A stretch of 64,000 nucleotides of DNA, taken from NCBI RefSeq assembly GCF_013459645.1, contig NZ_CP054861.1, positions 2,530,001-2,594,000 of the forward strand. The letters are read 5' to 3'. Every line of letters starts with the position of its first letter. The stretch's first letter is position 1. The notes under the pieces were generated by a model, which did no database searches, was not told the DNA's origin, and worked only from the letters and a program-made list of their open reading frames with translations. Positions 7,638-16,614 of the stretch are shown here, in pieces. This stretch comes from Martelella sp. NC20 (GTDB lineage Bacteria; Pseudomonadota; Alphaproteobacteria; Rhizobiales; Rhizobiaceae). Position numbers and translations under genes: made by a program.

Positions 7638-8659
7638 GACTTCTTCTTTCCATCCTGCTCCTCGGCGGTCTCGCCGCGAATGCCTTGGCGACGGAAGATC
7701 TTCCAGGCTATGAACGGATGACGGTTTTTCCAAAACAGCGCGCAACCCCGGTGGCCGCCGCCCTCTGGTATCCCGCGGGCGTTCAGAGCTATCGCGGCCA
7801 CGTCGGCGACAATCCGGTGTTTTACGGCACATCCGTCTGGATGGGCGCGAAGATTGCCGAAGGGCAATATCCGCTGTTCGTGTTCTCTCACGGCTCCGGC
7901 GGCAATATGGACAACAGCGCCTGGCTGTTTTCGGCACTGGTCGAAAAGGGCGCGATGGTGCTTGCCGTCAATCATCCCGGCAGCACGTCGGGCGATTCCT
8001 CACCGCGGGCCACGGTGTTTCTGGACCGTCGCGCCGGCGATATTTCCGCAGCACTCGACGCACTGCTCGCCGATCCGGTTCTGGGGCCGCATGTGGACCG
8101 GTCGCGGATAACCGCGCTCGGCTTCTCGCTCGGCGGCGCGACCGTGCTCAATCTCGGCGGCCTGCGGTTCGACCGGGCAGCCTATGGCGACTACTGCCGA
8201 GACAATCCGGAGGCGGCCGATTGCGTCTTTCTTGCCAAGGGCAATGTCGACTTCGATCATCTGCCGGAAGGTTTTGAAGGTGACGCGCGCGACGATCGGA
8301 TCAGCCGCGTCATCGCCATCGATCCCGGTTTCACCTACGCGGCGACAGCAGACAGCATTGCCGCTGTCGAGCGTCCCGTTCTGGTGATCAATCTGGGAGA
8401 AAAGGACCTCATGAAGGCGGCGGATGTCTCCGACAAGGGCAGCAATCTTGTTGCGCGCCTGCCGGACGGCGAGCGCGTTGTCATCGCGCCCGCGCATCAT
8501 TTTACCTTTCTGGCGCTCTGCAAGCCGGAGGGGGCAGCCCTTCTGGCAGAGGAGCGGGACGATCCGGTCTGCACCGATCCTGCCGGGGCGGATCGCGCTC
8601 TGGTGCATGAGCGCATCATCGAGGCCGTCGCGGCCGGGCTCGATAAAGCTTCGGACTGA
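7631..8659 (+). CDS. Secreted alpha/beta hydrolase (dienelactone hydrolase-like)
   Basis: 342 aa with signal peptide MKRLLLSILLLGGLAANALA. The nucleophile elbow GFSLGG puts the catalytic Ser at 166, the oxyanion region is FSHGSGGNMDN (85-95), and APAHHF supplies a candidate His at 289/290. It resembles the predicted exported dienelactone hydrolase group (COG4188), which includes PAF-acetylhydrolase-like enzymes. The ribosome site CCCGAAAGGACAACGCCC lies within repeat copy 2. The substrate is unknown, probably an ester in the periplasm. The likely regulator is the membrane AraC protein at 5277-6281. Confidence 0.85.
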   Translation: MKRLLLSILLLGGLAANALATEDLPGYERMTVFPKQRATPVAAALWYPAGVQSYRGHVGDNPVFYGTSVWMGAKIAEGQYPLFVFSHGSGGNMDNSAWLFSALVEKGAMVLAVNHPGSTSGDSSPRATVFLDRRAGDISAALDALLADPVLGPHVDRSRITALGFSLGGATVLNLGGLRFDRAAYGDYCRDNPEAADCVFLAKGNVDFDHLPEGFEGDARDDRISRVIAIDPGFTYAATADSIAAVERPVLVINLGEKDLMKAADVSDKGSNLVARLPDGERVVIAPAHHFTFLALCKPEGAALLAEERDDPVCTDPAGADRALVHERIIEAVAAGLDKASD

Positions 8660-8704
8660 GCGCAATCACGGCTCGTGGCAACGGGCGTCGCCTGTGTGGC
8701 GCGC

Positions 8705-9538
8705 CTATCTGCCACGCGTCGGGATTTTCCTCTCGTAATAGCGGAAGATCGTCACCAGGATGCCGGTGAGGCAGAGGTAGAGGAAGGCGAGGAACAGCAG
8801 CGGTTCGTAGGTCAGGAAGGTCGACTGGCGGATATCGCTGACGACCGAATAAAGGTCGATGACGGTGATGGTCGCGACCAGCGGCGTCGACTTGAGTTGG
8901 ACCACGGTCTCGCCGGCAAGCGTCGGCAGCGCGCGGTGGATGGCGCGCGGCAGCCAGATCCGGGTCAGCACCTTCCAGCGACCCATGCCATAGGCGCGGG
9001 CGGCCTCCAGTTCGCCGTTGGGCACGCCTGCAAAGGCGCCGCGCATGACCTCGCCTTCGTAACCGGCATAGGAAAGCGTCAGCGCGAGCAGGCCATAGGG
9101 CCAGGCCTCGCGCAGATAGGGCCAGATGAACGACTCGCGGATGCCGGGAATGCCGGGAAACAGCGAGCCGAGCCCGTAATAGAGCAGCCAGAGTTGCAAC
9201 AGCAGCGGCGTGCCGCGGATGATGGTGCAGAATATTTTCGCAGGCCAGGCCAGGAAGAACGGTCCCGTCACCTGCACGAGGCCGAGCGGGATTGCCATCA
9301 GCAGGCCGAGCACGGTCGAGGCGATCAGCAGCAGCACCGTCACCCACAGGCCCGTCGCCAGCATGCCGGCATATTCGGGAAGCCAGTCCCAGCGCATCTT
9401 CACCGCCATCAGCACCAGCAGGCCGATAGCGACCGCGATGATGATAAGCCGGTGCGGGCGCATCAGCGCGGAAAGTCGGGGCAGCGGCGGCGGGGTCTCA
9501 AGTTCGCCGAGATCGCCGGATATATCGCGGTCGCTCAT
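8705..9538 (-). CDS. Polar amino acid ABC transporter permease (HisM-like)
   Basis: 277 aa inner-membrane permease. An N-terminal cytosolic stretch is followed by a transmembrane core with the EAARAYGMGRWKVLTRIWLP EAA loop. Its start overlaps the stop of the partner permease in ATGA, so translation is coupled. It is the last gene of the minus-strand transporter arm. The context (DDAH, AruH-like and AruI-like genes) suggests arginine or methylated arginine as cargo; that is inference. Confidence 0.92.
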   Translation of the reverse strand: MSDRDISGDLGELETPPPLPRLSALMRPHRLIIIAVAIGLLVLMAVKMRWDWLPEYAGMLATGLWVTVLLLIASTVLGLLMAIPLGLVQVTGPFFLAWPAKIFCTIIRGTPLLLQLWLLYYGLGSLFPGIPGIRESFIWPYLREAWPYGLLALTLSYAGYEGEVMRGAFAGVPNGELEAARAYGMGRWKVLTRIWLPRAIHRALPTLAGETVVQLKSTPLVATITVIDLYSVVSDIRQSTFLTYEPLLFLAFLYLCLTGILVTIFRYYERKIPTRGR

Positions 9539-10245
9539 GTCCGCTGCCTCGCTGTGCCGCGGCTGACGCGGCGTTCGAGGATCGACAGCAGCACGTTGGA
9601 AACCAGCGTGACGGCGAGGTAGAGGACGCCGGCGGCGGAGAAGAACAGGAAATATTCATGCGTCACGCCGGCCGCCTGCCGGGTTGCCAGCGTCAGTTCG
9701 GTAAAGCCGACGACGGCGAGAAGGGCGGTGTCCTTGGTGGTCACCAGCCAGAGATTGGCAAGGCCGGGGATTGCATGCGGCAGCATCGCCGGCAGGGTGA
9801 TCCGCCGCATCGTCATCGCGGGCGGCATGCCATAGGCGCGCGCCGCCTCGATCTGGCCGTGGGGTATGGCGAGGATCGCCCCGCGCAGCACCTCGGTCGA
9901 ATAGGCGCCCTGGACGAGGCCGATGACGGCGATGCCGGCGAGCATGCCGGAGATATCGATGGAGGAGAAGCCGAGCGCGCCCATCAGGTTGTTGAGCGAG
10001 GCGGTGCCGGCATAATAAAGCAGCACGATCAGCACCAGTTCGGGAATGGCGCGCACGACGGTGGTGTAGATCTCCAGGAGGTCGCGGATCACCGGTCCGC
10101 CATAGAGTTTGCCCGCCGCGCCGAAAATGCCGATCACCTGCCCCACCGCAAAACCACCGGCGGCGACTTCGAGCGAGGTGACAAGCCCTCTCAGCAGCAC
10201 CCCGCCCCATCCGGGCGGCGACAAGGCCAGCAATTCCCAGTTCAT
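9535..10245 (-). CDS. Polar amino acid ABC transporter permease (HisQ-like)
   Basis: 236 aa, with the EAA loop EAARAYGMPPAMTMRRITLPAM. ATG at 10245 is preceded by AAGGAAAACGA; the GTG seven codons upstream is less good. It pairs with the permease at 8705-9538. Its gene is separated from the upstream binding protein by about 210 bp containing a RIME-like repeat, which may lower permease expression relative to the binding protein. Confidence 0.92.
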   Translation of the reverse strand: MNWELLALSPPGWGGVLLRGLVTSLEVAAGGFAVGQVIGIFGAAGKLYGGPVIRDLLEIYTTVVRAIPELVLIVLLYYAGTASLNNLMGALGFSSIDISGMLAGIAVIGLVQGAYSTEVLRGAILAIPHGQIEAARAYGMPPAMTMRRITLPAMLPHAIPGLANLWLVTTKDTALLAVVGFTELTLATRQAAGVTHEYFLFFSAAGVLYLAVTLVSNVLLSILERRVSRGTARQRT

Positions 10246-10293
10246 TCGTTTTCCTTGTTTTGGCACCTAAGGAGGCGGTGCGACTCTCCAAAC

Positions 10294-10440
10294 GATCTCC
10301 CCCTTTGAGGGGGAGATGCCCCGACAGGGGCAGAGAGGGGTGCAGCGCATGCCCGAAGCTCTGAGATGGTGGTGAGGGTTCACCCCTCTCTGTCGCTTTC
10401 GCGACATCTCTCCCTCAGGGGGAGAGATTGAGGCTGCGAG
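10294..10440. repeat. RIME-like intergenic element, copy 1
   Basis: Two palindromic arms (CTCCCCCTTTGAGGGGGAG with CCCGACAGGGGC; TGTCGCTTTCGCGACA with CTCCCTCAGGGGGAG) flank a variable centre of about 45 bp containing GTGCAGCGC. It matches the RIME-type elements of rhizobial genomes. It sits inside the transporter operon, between the binding-protein and permease genes. Confidence 0.85.
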
Positions 10441-10457
10441 GCACTCATTGGCTTCAA

Positions 10458-11237
10458 TCAGTCACCATAGATGTCGAAATCGAAATACGGCGCCGAGATT
10501 TTCTCATAGGTGCCGTTTTCGCGGATCGCGGCGATGGCTGCGTTGAACTTTTCGAGCAGTTCGGTGTCGTCCTTGCGCAGGCCGATGCCGATGCCGGGGC
10601 CGTAGATGTCAAGGTCCTCGGCGACCGTGCCGACCATTTCGCAGCAGGCCTTGCCGTCGTCGCTTTCCAGGAAGGGCTGCAGGGTCACCAGATCGGCGAT
10701 CTCGGCGTCGATGCGGCCGGCATAGAGATCCTGATTGACCTCGTCCTGGGTCTGGTAGGTCTTCAGCTTGGCGTCGGGGAAGTGTTTTTCGGCGTAGTCC
10801 TGATTGGTGGTGGAAATCTGGACGCCAAGAATCTTGCCCGAAAGCGCCTCGGCCGTCGGCTCGATACCGGAGCCCTTGGCGGCGACGATTGCGCCAGGCG
10901 TGCTGTAATACTTGTCGGAGAAGGCGATTTCCTTCTCGCGATCCGGCGTGACCGACATCGACGACATGATGGCGTCGATCTTGCCGGCCGTCAAAGCCGT
11001 GATGATGCCATCCCAGGCGATCGGGGTGACGACGCAGTCGAGTTCGGCCTGATCGCAGACAGCACTCATGAAGTCGATTTCCCAGCCGCTCCACGTCCCC
11101 GAGGCGTCCGGCACCGTGAACGGCGGGTAGGGCTCGGCGGCGACGCCGACCTTGACGGTCTCGGCGGCAGCGCTGCCGGCCGAAAGCAACGCCGCGACAG
11201 CGGCTGCGCCGATCAGTGCGGATTTGAATTTTCTCAT
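10458..11237 (-). CDS. Periplasmic amino acid-binding protein (ArgT/HisJ family)
   Basis: 259 aa with signal peptide MRKFKSALIGAAAVAALLSAGSAAA (split as MRKFKSALIGAAAV and AALLSAGSAAA). The mature SBP_bac_3 fold shows VAAEPYPPFTVPDASGTWSG and MSSMSVTPDREKEIAFSDKY. The ribosome site is AGAGGGAATAGATC. It is the family that binds arginine, lysine, histidine, octopine and similar compounds. It lies between the ATPase gene and the permeases, and the divergent arginine-catabolic genes make an arginine-like ligand likely. Confidence 0.93.
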   Translation of the reverse strand: MRKFKSALIGAAAVAALLSAGSAAAETVKVGVAAEPYPPFTVPDASGTWSGWEIDFMSAVCDQAELDCVVTPIAWDGIITALTAGKIDAIMSSMSVTPDREKEIAFSDKYYSTPGAIVAAKGSGIEPTAEALSGKILGVQISTTNQDYAEKHFPDAKLKTYQTQDEVNQDLYAGRIDAEIADLVTLQPFLESDDGKACCEMVGTVAEDLDIYGPGIGIGLRKDDTELLEKFNAAIAAIRENGTYEKISAPYFDFDIYGD

Positions 11238-11287
11238 GATCTATTCCCTCTTTTGGTTTTAATTGAAAGGCGGGCGAGCCCGCCGGA

Positions 11288-12079
11288 TTACTGAACCGTG
11301 CTGATGAATTTCCTCAGCCGTTCGGAAGTCGGATTGTCGAACACGGTTTCGGGCGCGCCCTGTTCCTCGACGCGGCCATTGTGCAGGAACACGATTTCGC
11401 TCGCCACTTCGCGGGCGAAACCCATCTCGTGGGTGACGAGCAGCATGGTGCGGCCCTCTTCCGCAAGGTCGCGGATCACGGTCAGCACCTCGCCCACCAG
11501 TTCGGGATCGAGTGCCGACGTCGGCTCATCGAACAGCATCGCCTCCGGCTTCATCGCCAGCGCGCGGGCAATCGCGGCGCGCTGCTGCTGGCCGCCGGAG
11601 AGAAAGGCCGGGTAGGCGTCGCGCTTTTCGTAGAGGCCGACGCGTTTCAGCAGGATTTCGGCCTCGGCGATCGCCTCGTCGCGCTTCACGCCCAGCACAT
11701 GCACCGGCACCTCGATGACATTCTGCATCAGCGTCATGTGCTGCCACAGGTTGAAGCTCTGGAACACCATGGCAAGCCGGGTGCGGATGCGCTGGACCTG
11801 TCTGCGGTTGGCGGGCATCAGCCCGCCATGGCCGTCGGATTTAAGCGCGATCTCCTCGCCATGCACGCTGACCCGGCCGCGCGTCGGCCATTCCAGCATG
11901 TTAATGCAGCGCAGCAGCGTGGACTTGCCGGAGCCCGAGCCGCCGATGATCGCGATCACCTCGCCCTGGCGGGCGGCAAGCGACACGCCTTTCAGCACCT
12001 CGAGATCGCCAAAGGATTTGTGCAGTTCCTCTACGGCGACCGCCTCGGCGGCGCCGTCCGTATTGTTTTCAGCCTTCAT
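11288..12079 (-). CDS. Polar amino acid ABC transporter ATPase (HisP/GlnQ-like)
   Basis: 263 aa from ATG at 12079. Walker A is GGSGSGKST, the signature is LSGGQQQRAAIARALA, and Walker B is MLFDEPTSALD, followed by the amino-acid-transporter pattern VTHEMGFAREVASEIVFLHNG. The frame extends to 12142, but the extra residues are not family-like and would run toward the promoter palindrome. It is the first gene of the transporter arm. Confidence 0.92.
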   Translation of the reverse strand: MKAENNTDGAAEAVAVEELHKSFGDLEVLKGVSLAARQGEVIAIIGGSGSGKSTLLRCINMLEWPTRGRVSVHGEEIALKSDGHGGLMPANRRQVQRIRTRLAMVFQSFNLWQHMTLMQNVIEVPVHVLGVKRDEAIAEAEILLKRVGLYEKRDAYPAFLSGGQQQRAAIARALAMKPEAMLFDEPTSALDPELVGEVLTVIRDLAEEGRTMLLVTHEMGFAREVASEIVFLHNGRVEEQGAPETVFDNPTSERLRKFISTVQ

Positions 12080-12167
12080 CAAAAACGCTTTGCCGTTCCC
12101 GGTGGGCCGGTCTGCACTTCTTGCGGTGCAATCGGCCGGCAATCAAAAATTATGATGTCACCATATT

Positions 12168-12200
12168 TGTACACTTGCGAGCTTATTATGCAAGTGTATA
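12168..12200. promoter_or_regulatory. Palindromic operator in the divergent transporter/catabolic promoter
   Basis: TACACTTGC-N11-GCAAGTGTA (12170-12198), with 9-bp perfect arms and one more matching pair after a mismatch. It lies in the 157-bp gap between the ABC ATPase start and the DDAH-like start. It is the best candidate binding site for the TetR/BetI regulator at 13108-13737, allowing joint control of both arms. Confidence 0.65.
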
Positions 12201-12236
12201 ACTACGATAGAATTTCAGTCAGCATGGAGACGCGTG

Positions 12237-13106
12237 ATGAGTTTCGGAGCCCAGACAATGGCGGAGCCGATCCGGCGGGTAATGATGCGAAGACCCGGAA
12301 AGAGCCTGATTTCGGCCGATCCGGCGGTCTGGCACTATGGCAAAACATTCGATCCGGCGCGGGCCGTGTCGCAATACGCAGTGTTCGCCGATCTGGTTGC
12401 CGCCTCCGGCGCGGACATACTTTGGTATGAGGACGAGGGCGACGGGCTGGCCGACGCGATGTTCACCCACGATCCCTCGCTGGTCACCAACCATGGCGCG
12501 ATCCTGCTGAACATGGGCAAGATGCTGCGGCGCAACGAAGTGGCCGGCCATGAGGCGGTCTATGCCGCCGCCGGCATTCCGGTGCTCGGGCGGCTCACCG
12601 GGAATGCCACGGTCGAGGGCGGCGATTGCGTCTGGGTCGACGAGAAGACGCTTGCGATCGGTCGCGGCGTCAGGAGCAATGCCGAGGGCATCGCGCAGGT
12701 GCGCGAACTGCTTGCCCCGCATGGGATCGAGGTTCTCTCGTTCGACCTGCCGCTGTGGCAGGGCGAAGAGGCATGCCTGCACCTGATGAGCGTGATCTCG
12801 CCGCTCGCCGAGAAACTGGCGCTGGTCTATGCGCCGCTGCTGCCGGCGCCGTTCTACCAACTCCTGAAGGCGCGCGGCTATACGCTGGTCGAAGCGCCCG
12901 ATGACGAGTTCATGGCCTCGAACGGACTCAACCTGAATGTGCTGCCGACGCGGCCTTTCGAAGTCATCGCCGTTGCCGGTTTCGAAAAGACCGGGGCAGC
13001 GATGGAGGCGGCCGGTTGTACCGTCTCCACCTTCGAGGCGGATGCGCTCTGCATTGCCTGCGAGGGCGGGCCGACCTGCCTGACAAGGCCGATTTGGCGA
13101 GGTTGA
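12237..13106 (+). CDS. DDAH-family amidinohydrolase (dimethylarginine dimethylaminohydrolase-like)
   Basis: 289 aa. Family marks are EGGD (127-130), catalytic His182 in CLHLMS and nucleophile Cys281 in GGPTCLTRP. DDAH cleaves methylated arginines to citrulline and methylamines; related enzymes include arginine deiminase and amidinotransferases. ATG at 12237 follows GGAGACGCG; a GTG three bases earlier is also possible. It is the first gene of the plus-strand arm, followed after 1 bp by a TetR regulator and then by transaminase and decarboxylase genes. Its exact guanidine substrate is inferred. Confidence 0.85.
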   Translation: MSFGAQTMAEPIRRVMMRRPGKSLISADPAVWHYGKTFDPARAVSQYAVFADLVAASGADILWYEDEGDGLADAMFTHDPSLVTNHGAILLNMGKMLRRNEVAGHEAVYAAAGIPVLGRLTGNATVEGGDCVWVDEKTLAIGRGVRSNAEGIAQVRELLAPHGIEVLSFDLPLWQGEEACLHLMSVISPLAEKLALVYAPLLPAPFYQLLKARGYTLVEAPDDEFMASNGLNLNVLPTRPFEVIAVAGFEKTGAAMEAAGCTVSTFEADALCIACEGGPTCLTRPIWRG

Positions 13107-13107
13107 G

Positions 13108-13737
13108 ATGAGCCGGAAAACCTTCCGTCGCGTGGGCGATGCCGAACGGCGCGCCGACCTGATCGAGGCGATGCTGGATTGCATCGCCGAGGGCGGGATG
13201 CAGCATGCGACGGTGCGGGAGGTGGCGGAGCGCGCCGGCGTCAGCGGCGGCCTGATCCGGCATTATTTCGAGACCAAGGAACAGTTGCTGCACGCCGCCT
13301 ACCAGCGAACCATGGCGGTGATGCTGGATATCGGCGCCGCCGCCGAAGAGACCGGCGAGGGGTCTCCGCGCTATCGGCTCCGCGACTTCGTGGTTGCCTG
13401 CCTGACGCCGCCGATGATCGACGCCCGCAGGCTTTCGCTCTGGGCGGCCTTCGTTGCCATGGCGCGTATCGACCCGGCAATGGGCGCGATCCACCGCGAG
13501 AACTATCTCGCCTACCGGGCGCTGATCGAGCGGCTGCTTGCCGGCGCCTGTTCTGCCGAGGGCCGCCAGGAAACCCCGGACCGGCTGGCGCGGCTTGCGA
13601 TCGAGATCAACGCGGTGCTCGACGGGCTTTGGCTCGAGGGTTCGCTGGCCGCGGATCTGTTCGAGCATGATGAATTGCTGAAGGCCGGGCTGCACGCGGT
13701 GGAAGCCATCACCGGTCTCCGGCTCGAAGAGGAATGA
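13108..13737 (+). CDS. TetR/BetI-type transcriptional regulator
   Basis: 209 aa. An N-terminal HTH (ATVREVAERAGVSGGLIRHYFETKEQLL, residues about 33-60) is followed by a BetI-like C-terminal domain rich in aromatic and hydrophobic residues. It sits inside the catabolic operon, directly after the DDAH-like gene and 9 bp before the transaminase start. It probably represses both arms through the palindrome at 12168-12200. Confidence 0.88.
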   Translation: MSRKTFRRVGDAERRADLIEAMLDCIAEGGMQHATVREVAERAGVSGGLIRHYFETKEQLLHAAYQRTMAVMLDIGAAAEETGEGSPRYRLRDFVVACLTPPMIDARRLSLWAAFVAMARIDPAMGAIHRENYLAYRALIERLLAGACSAEGRQETPDRLARLAIEINAVLDGLWLEGSLAADLFEHDELLKAGLHAVEAITGLRLEEE

Positions 13738-13746
13738 GGTTTGACC

Positions 13747-14943
13747 ATGCACTACGCGAAAATTTCCGAACGGCTCGGTGGCCTCGGCTCCGACAAGTGG
13801 GCGGTGCATCTGAAGGCGCGGGCGATGAAGCGGGCGGGAGCGCCCGTCCTTGAACTCACCATCGGCGAACCCGATATCGCGCCCGACCCGGTGCTGGCCG
13901 AGACGGTGATCGCGGCCCTTGCCGGCGGCCGCACCGGTTATTCGAACGGGCGCGGCGAAGCGCCGCTCCTCGATGCGCTTTCGAAGCGTTACAGCGCCCG
14001 CACCGGGCGGGCCATCGGCCATGAGCATATCGTCTGCTTTCCCGGCACCCAGACGGCCCTGTTCGCGGTGATGCTGACGCTGGTGGAGGCGGGGGACGGC
14101 GTGCTTGTCGGCGATCCGCTCTATGCCACCTATGAGGGGCTGATCCGCGCCACCGGAGCCGAAATGGTGCCGGTGCCGCTTGCGCCCGGCGATGGTTTCC
14201 ACATGCGCGCCGAGATGCTGGAGCAGGCGGTCACGCCGAATTCGAGGGTCCTGCTCCTCAATTCGCCGCACAATCCGACCGGGGCTGTTTTGAGCGCTGA
14301 CGAGATTGCCGGGATCGGCGAGGTCTGCCGCCGGCATGATCTCTGGATCGTCGCCGACGAGGTCTACGAGGAACTGATCTTCGGCAACGCATTCGCCTCG
14401 CCGCTCGACGATGCCGGGCTTGCCGAGTGCACCATCGCGGTCTCCTCGATCTCGAAATCCCATGCCGCTCCCGGTTTCCGCAGCGGCTGGGCGGTCGGGC
14501 CGGCGGAGTTCTGCCTCCGACTACTGCCGGTGGCGGAAACCATGCTGTTTGGAAACCAGCCCTTTATCGCCGATGCCACGGCCGCGGCGATCGAACGCCC
14601 GAGCGGGGTTTCGAGCACGTTGCGCGCCTCGCTCAAGCGCAGGGCGGAACGGCTGGTCGATGCGCTTTCCGGCGCGCCGGGCATTGCCTGCTTCATGCCG
14701 GAGGCGGGGATGTTCGCCTTCGTGGATGTGCGCGCAACCGGTATCGATGGCGAGAGTTTCGCGCTCGGACTGCTCGAAGCGGAAAAAGTGGCGGTGATGC
14801 CGGGGTCGTCCTTTGGCAACGGCGCAGGCGGCTTTATCCGCATCAGCCTCACCGTGCCGGAAGAAACGATCGCCGAGGCCGCCCGGCGCATCAGGCGCTA
14901 TGCGCAAGGCCTTGCCGGCGCGGGCAAGGCGGCTTCGGCATGA
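13747..14943 (+). CDS. Class I/II PLP aminotransferase, AruH-like (arginine:pyruvate transaminase)
   Basis: 398 aa. The fold type I landmarks are visible: NSPHNPTGAVL, DEVYEEL with the PLP-contacting Asp and Tyr, SSISKSHAAPGFRSGW with the Schiff-base Lys in SKS, and a C-terminal Arg in GGFIRISL. The overall pattern matches AruH of Pseudomonas, which converts arginine to 2-ketoarginine. ATG at 13747 is preceded by GAGGTTTGACC. Its stop overlaps the next start (ATGA), and the next gene encodes a 2-oxo acid decarboxylase, so the two steps are coupled. Confidence 0.82.
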   Translation: MHYAKISERLGGLGSDKWAVHLKARAMKRAGAPVLELTIGEPDIAPDPVLAETVIAALAGGRTGYSNGRGEAPLLDALSKRYSARTGRAIGHEHIVCFPGTQTALFAVMLTLVEAGDGVLVGDPLYATYEGLIRATGAEMVPVPLAPGDGFHMRAEMLEQAVTPNSRVLLLNSPHNPTGAVLSADEIAGIGEVCRRHDLWIVADEVYEELIFGNAFASPLDDAGLAECTIAVSSISKSHAAPGFRSGWAVGPAEFCLRLLPVAETMLFGNQPFIADATAAAIERPSGVSSTLRASLKRRAERLVDALSGAPGIACFMPEAGMFAFVDVRATGIDGESFALGLLEAEKVAVMPGSSFGNGAGGFIRISLTVPEETIAEAARRIRRYAQGLAGAGKAASA

Positions 14944-16523
14944 GCACGGATATGAGTGTCGGGGAGGCGCTGGTTCATCTGCTGGAGGCCCACGGGGTCG
15001 AGATCGTTTTCGGCATTCCCGGCGTGCATACCGCCGAGCTCTATCGCGGGCTTGCCGCTTCGAAAATTCGCCATGTGACGCCGCGTCACGAACAGGGGGC
15101 GGGTTTCATGGCGGATGGCTATGCCCGCGTCACCGGCCGGCCGGGCGTCTGCTTCGTCATCACCGGGCCGGGACTTACCAATACCATCACCGCGATGGCG
15201 CAGGCGCGCGCCGATTCGGTGCCGATGCTGGTGGTTTCTGGCGTCAATGCGCGTTCGACGCTTGGCAGGGGGCAGGGTTATCTCCACGAACTGCCGGACC
15301 AGAGCGGCCTGATCAGGAGCTTCGCCAAGGCCTCGTTCACGCTGACTGATGCGTCGGAACTCGCCGGGACGCTGGCGCGGAGCCTCGCGCTTGCAATTTC
15401 GGGCCGGCCGGGGCCGGTGCACCTCGAAATCCCGACGGATGTGATGGTCGCGCGTCTGCCGAAGGCGGAAATGGTCGCCGTCGAACCGGCGCAGCCCCAG
15501 ACTGATGCGGGCGCTTTAAAAGCCGCAACCGCCCTGATCGCAGGCGCGCGCGCTCCTGTCATCCTTGCCGGCGGCGGCGCCATCCGTGCGGATCTGTCAT
15601 TGCGCATCTTCGCCGAAAGGATCGACGCTCCGGTGGTGCTGACCGTGAACGGGCGCGGGCTGCTGGCGGATCATGCGCTGCGGGTTCCCGCAAGCCCCAG
15701 CCTTGCGCCGGTACGCGATTTGCTGGCGGCAAGCGACCTGGTGATTGCGGTGGGCACGGAGTTCGGTCCCACCGATTACGACATGTATGCCGATGGCGGG
15801 TTTCCGACGCTGCGGAAACTCGTGCGGCTGGATATCAGCGAGGGGCAGATCGGCGCGGGGCCCGAGGCTGACGTGGCGCTTGTCGGAGACAGCAGCGCCG
15901 TGCTCTCCCGCCTTCTGGATATGCTTCCGGAGACCGGGGGGCGCAACGGCGCTGCCCGGGCCGATGCCGCCCGCCGGGCCGCCATGGCAACTCTTGAGCC
16001 CAGGGTTGCGGGCGAGGTTGCGTTGCTTCAGCGGTTGTACGGGGCGACGCCCCACGCCCGGTTCGTGGGCGATTCGACCCAACTCGTCTATGCGGGAAAT
16101 CTCTATTGCGATGCACCGCGACCGGGACACTGGTTCAACGCGGCGACCGGCTATGGAGCGCTCGGTTATGTGCCGCCGGGCGCCATCGGCGCGGCGCTTG
16201 CCGATCCTGCGGTTCCGGTTGTGGCGATCGTCGGCGATGGCGGCCTGCAGTTCTCGCTTGGCGAGATCGGCGTGGCGGCGGAAGAGCGGCTTGATGTCGT
16301 GTTCCTGGTCTGGAACAATCACGGTTATCGCGAAATCGAGACCTTCATGTTGGATGCCGGCATAGCGCCTGTCGGCGTGAAGCCTCCGCCGCCCGACATG
16401 GCCCTGATCGCAAAGGCCTACGGACTTGGCTTCCGCAGGGCAGAAGACGAAGCGCAACTGGTTGAGGCAGTTGCCGTCTGCGCTCGAAAGGGCGGCGCGC
16501 ATCTGGTGGAATACGCCGTCTAG
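14940..16523 (+). CDS. ThDP-dependent decarboxylase, AruI-like (5-guanidino-2-oxopentanoate decarboxylase)
   Basis: 527 aa with the acetolactate-synthase fold. The N-terminal pyrimidine domain has the catalytic Glu in PRHEQGAGFMADGYAR, a central domain follows, and the ThDP-binding GDGG begins the C-terminal signature, ending in WNNHGY. AruI decarboxylates 2-ketoarginine to 4-guanidinobutanal. Assignment to AruI rather than to acetolactate synthase or another oxo-acid decarboxylase rests mainly on the coupled AruH-like gene and the guanidine-hydrolase context. The true start is ATG at 14940; the same frame is open further upstream only as a shadow of the transaminase. Confidence 0.82.
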   Translation: MSTDMSVGEALVHLLEAHGVEIVFGIPGVHTAELYRGLAASKIRHVTPRHEQGAGFMADGYARVTGRPGVCFVITGPGLTNTITAMAQARADSVPMLVVSGVNARSTLGRGQGYLHELPDQSGLIRSFAKASFTLTDASELAGTLARSLALAISGRPGPVHLEIPTDVMVARLPKAEMVAVEPAQPQTDAGALKAATALIAGARAPVILAGGGAIRADLSLRIFAERIDAPVVLTVNGRGLLADHALRVPASPSLAPVRDLLAASDLVIAVGTEFGPTDYDMYADGGFPTLRKLVRLDISEGQIGAGPEADVALVGDSSAVLSRLLDMLPETGGRNGAARADAARRAAMATLEPRVAGEVALLQRLYGATPHARFVGDSTQLVYAGNLYCDAPRPGHWFNAATGYGALGYVPPGAIGAALADPAVPVVAIVGDGGLQFSLGEIGVAAEERLDVVFLVWNNHGYREIETFMLDAGIAPVGVKPPPPDMALIAKAYGLGFRRAEDEAQLVEAVAVCARKGGAHLVEYAV

Positions 16524-16537
16524 AATCTGCAATTCTC

Positions 16538-16574
16538 AAAAAATACCCCCGGAAAGCGTTGCCGCTCCGGGGGT
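16538..16574 (-). terminator. Rho-independent terminator of the porin gene
   Basis: On the minus strand: ACCCCCGGA, a 12-nt loop, TCCGGGGGT, then ATTTTTTGAG. A second GC hairpin (GCCGGGCC...GGCCCGGC) lies just before it. It also closes the converging AruI-like transcript. Confidence 0.88.
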
Positions 16575-16614
16575 AGTGCCGGGCCCATGAGGCCCGGCGA
16601 TGCTTTTGCGTGAC

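Noticed and set aside
14427..14939. N-terminal extension of the ThDP decarboxylase
   Set aside because: The frame is open but overlaps the transaminase out of frame and has no family sequence; the ATGA at 14940 is the natural start.
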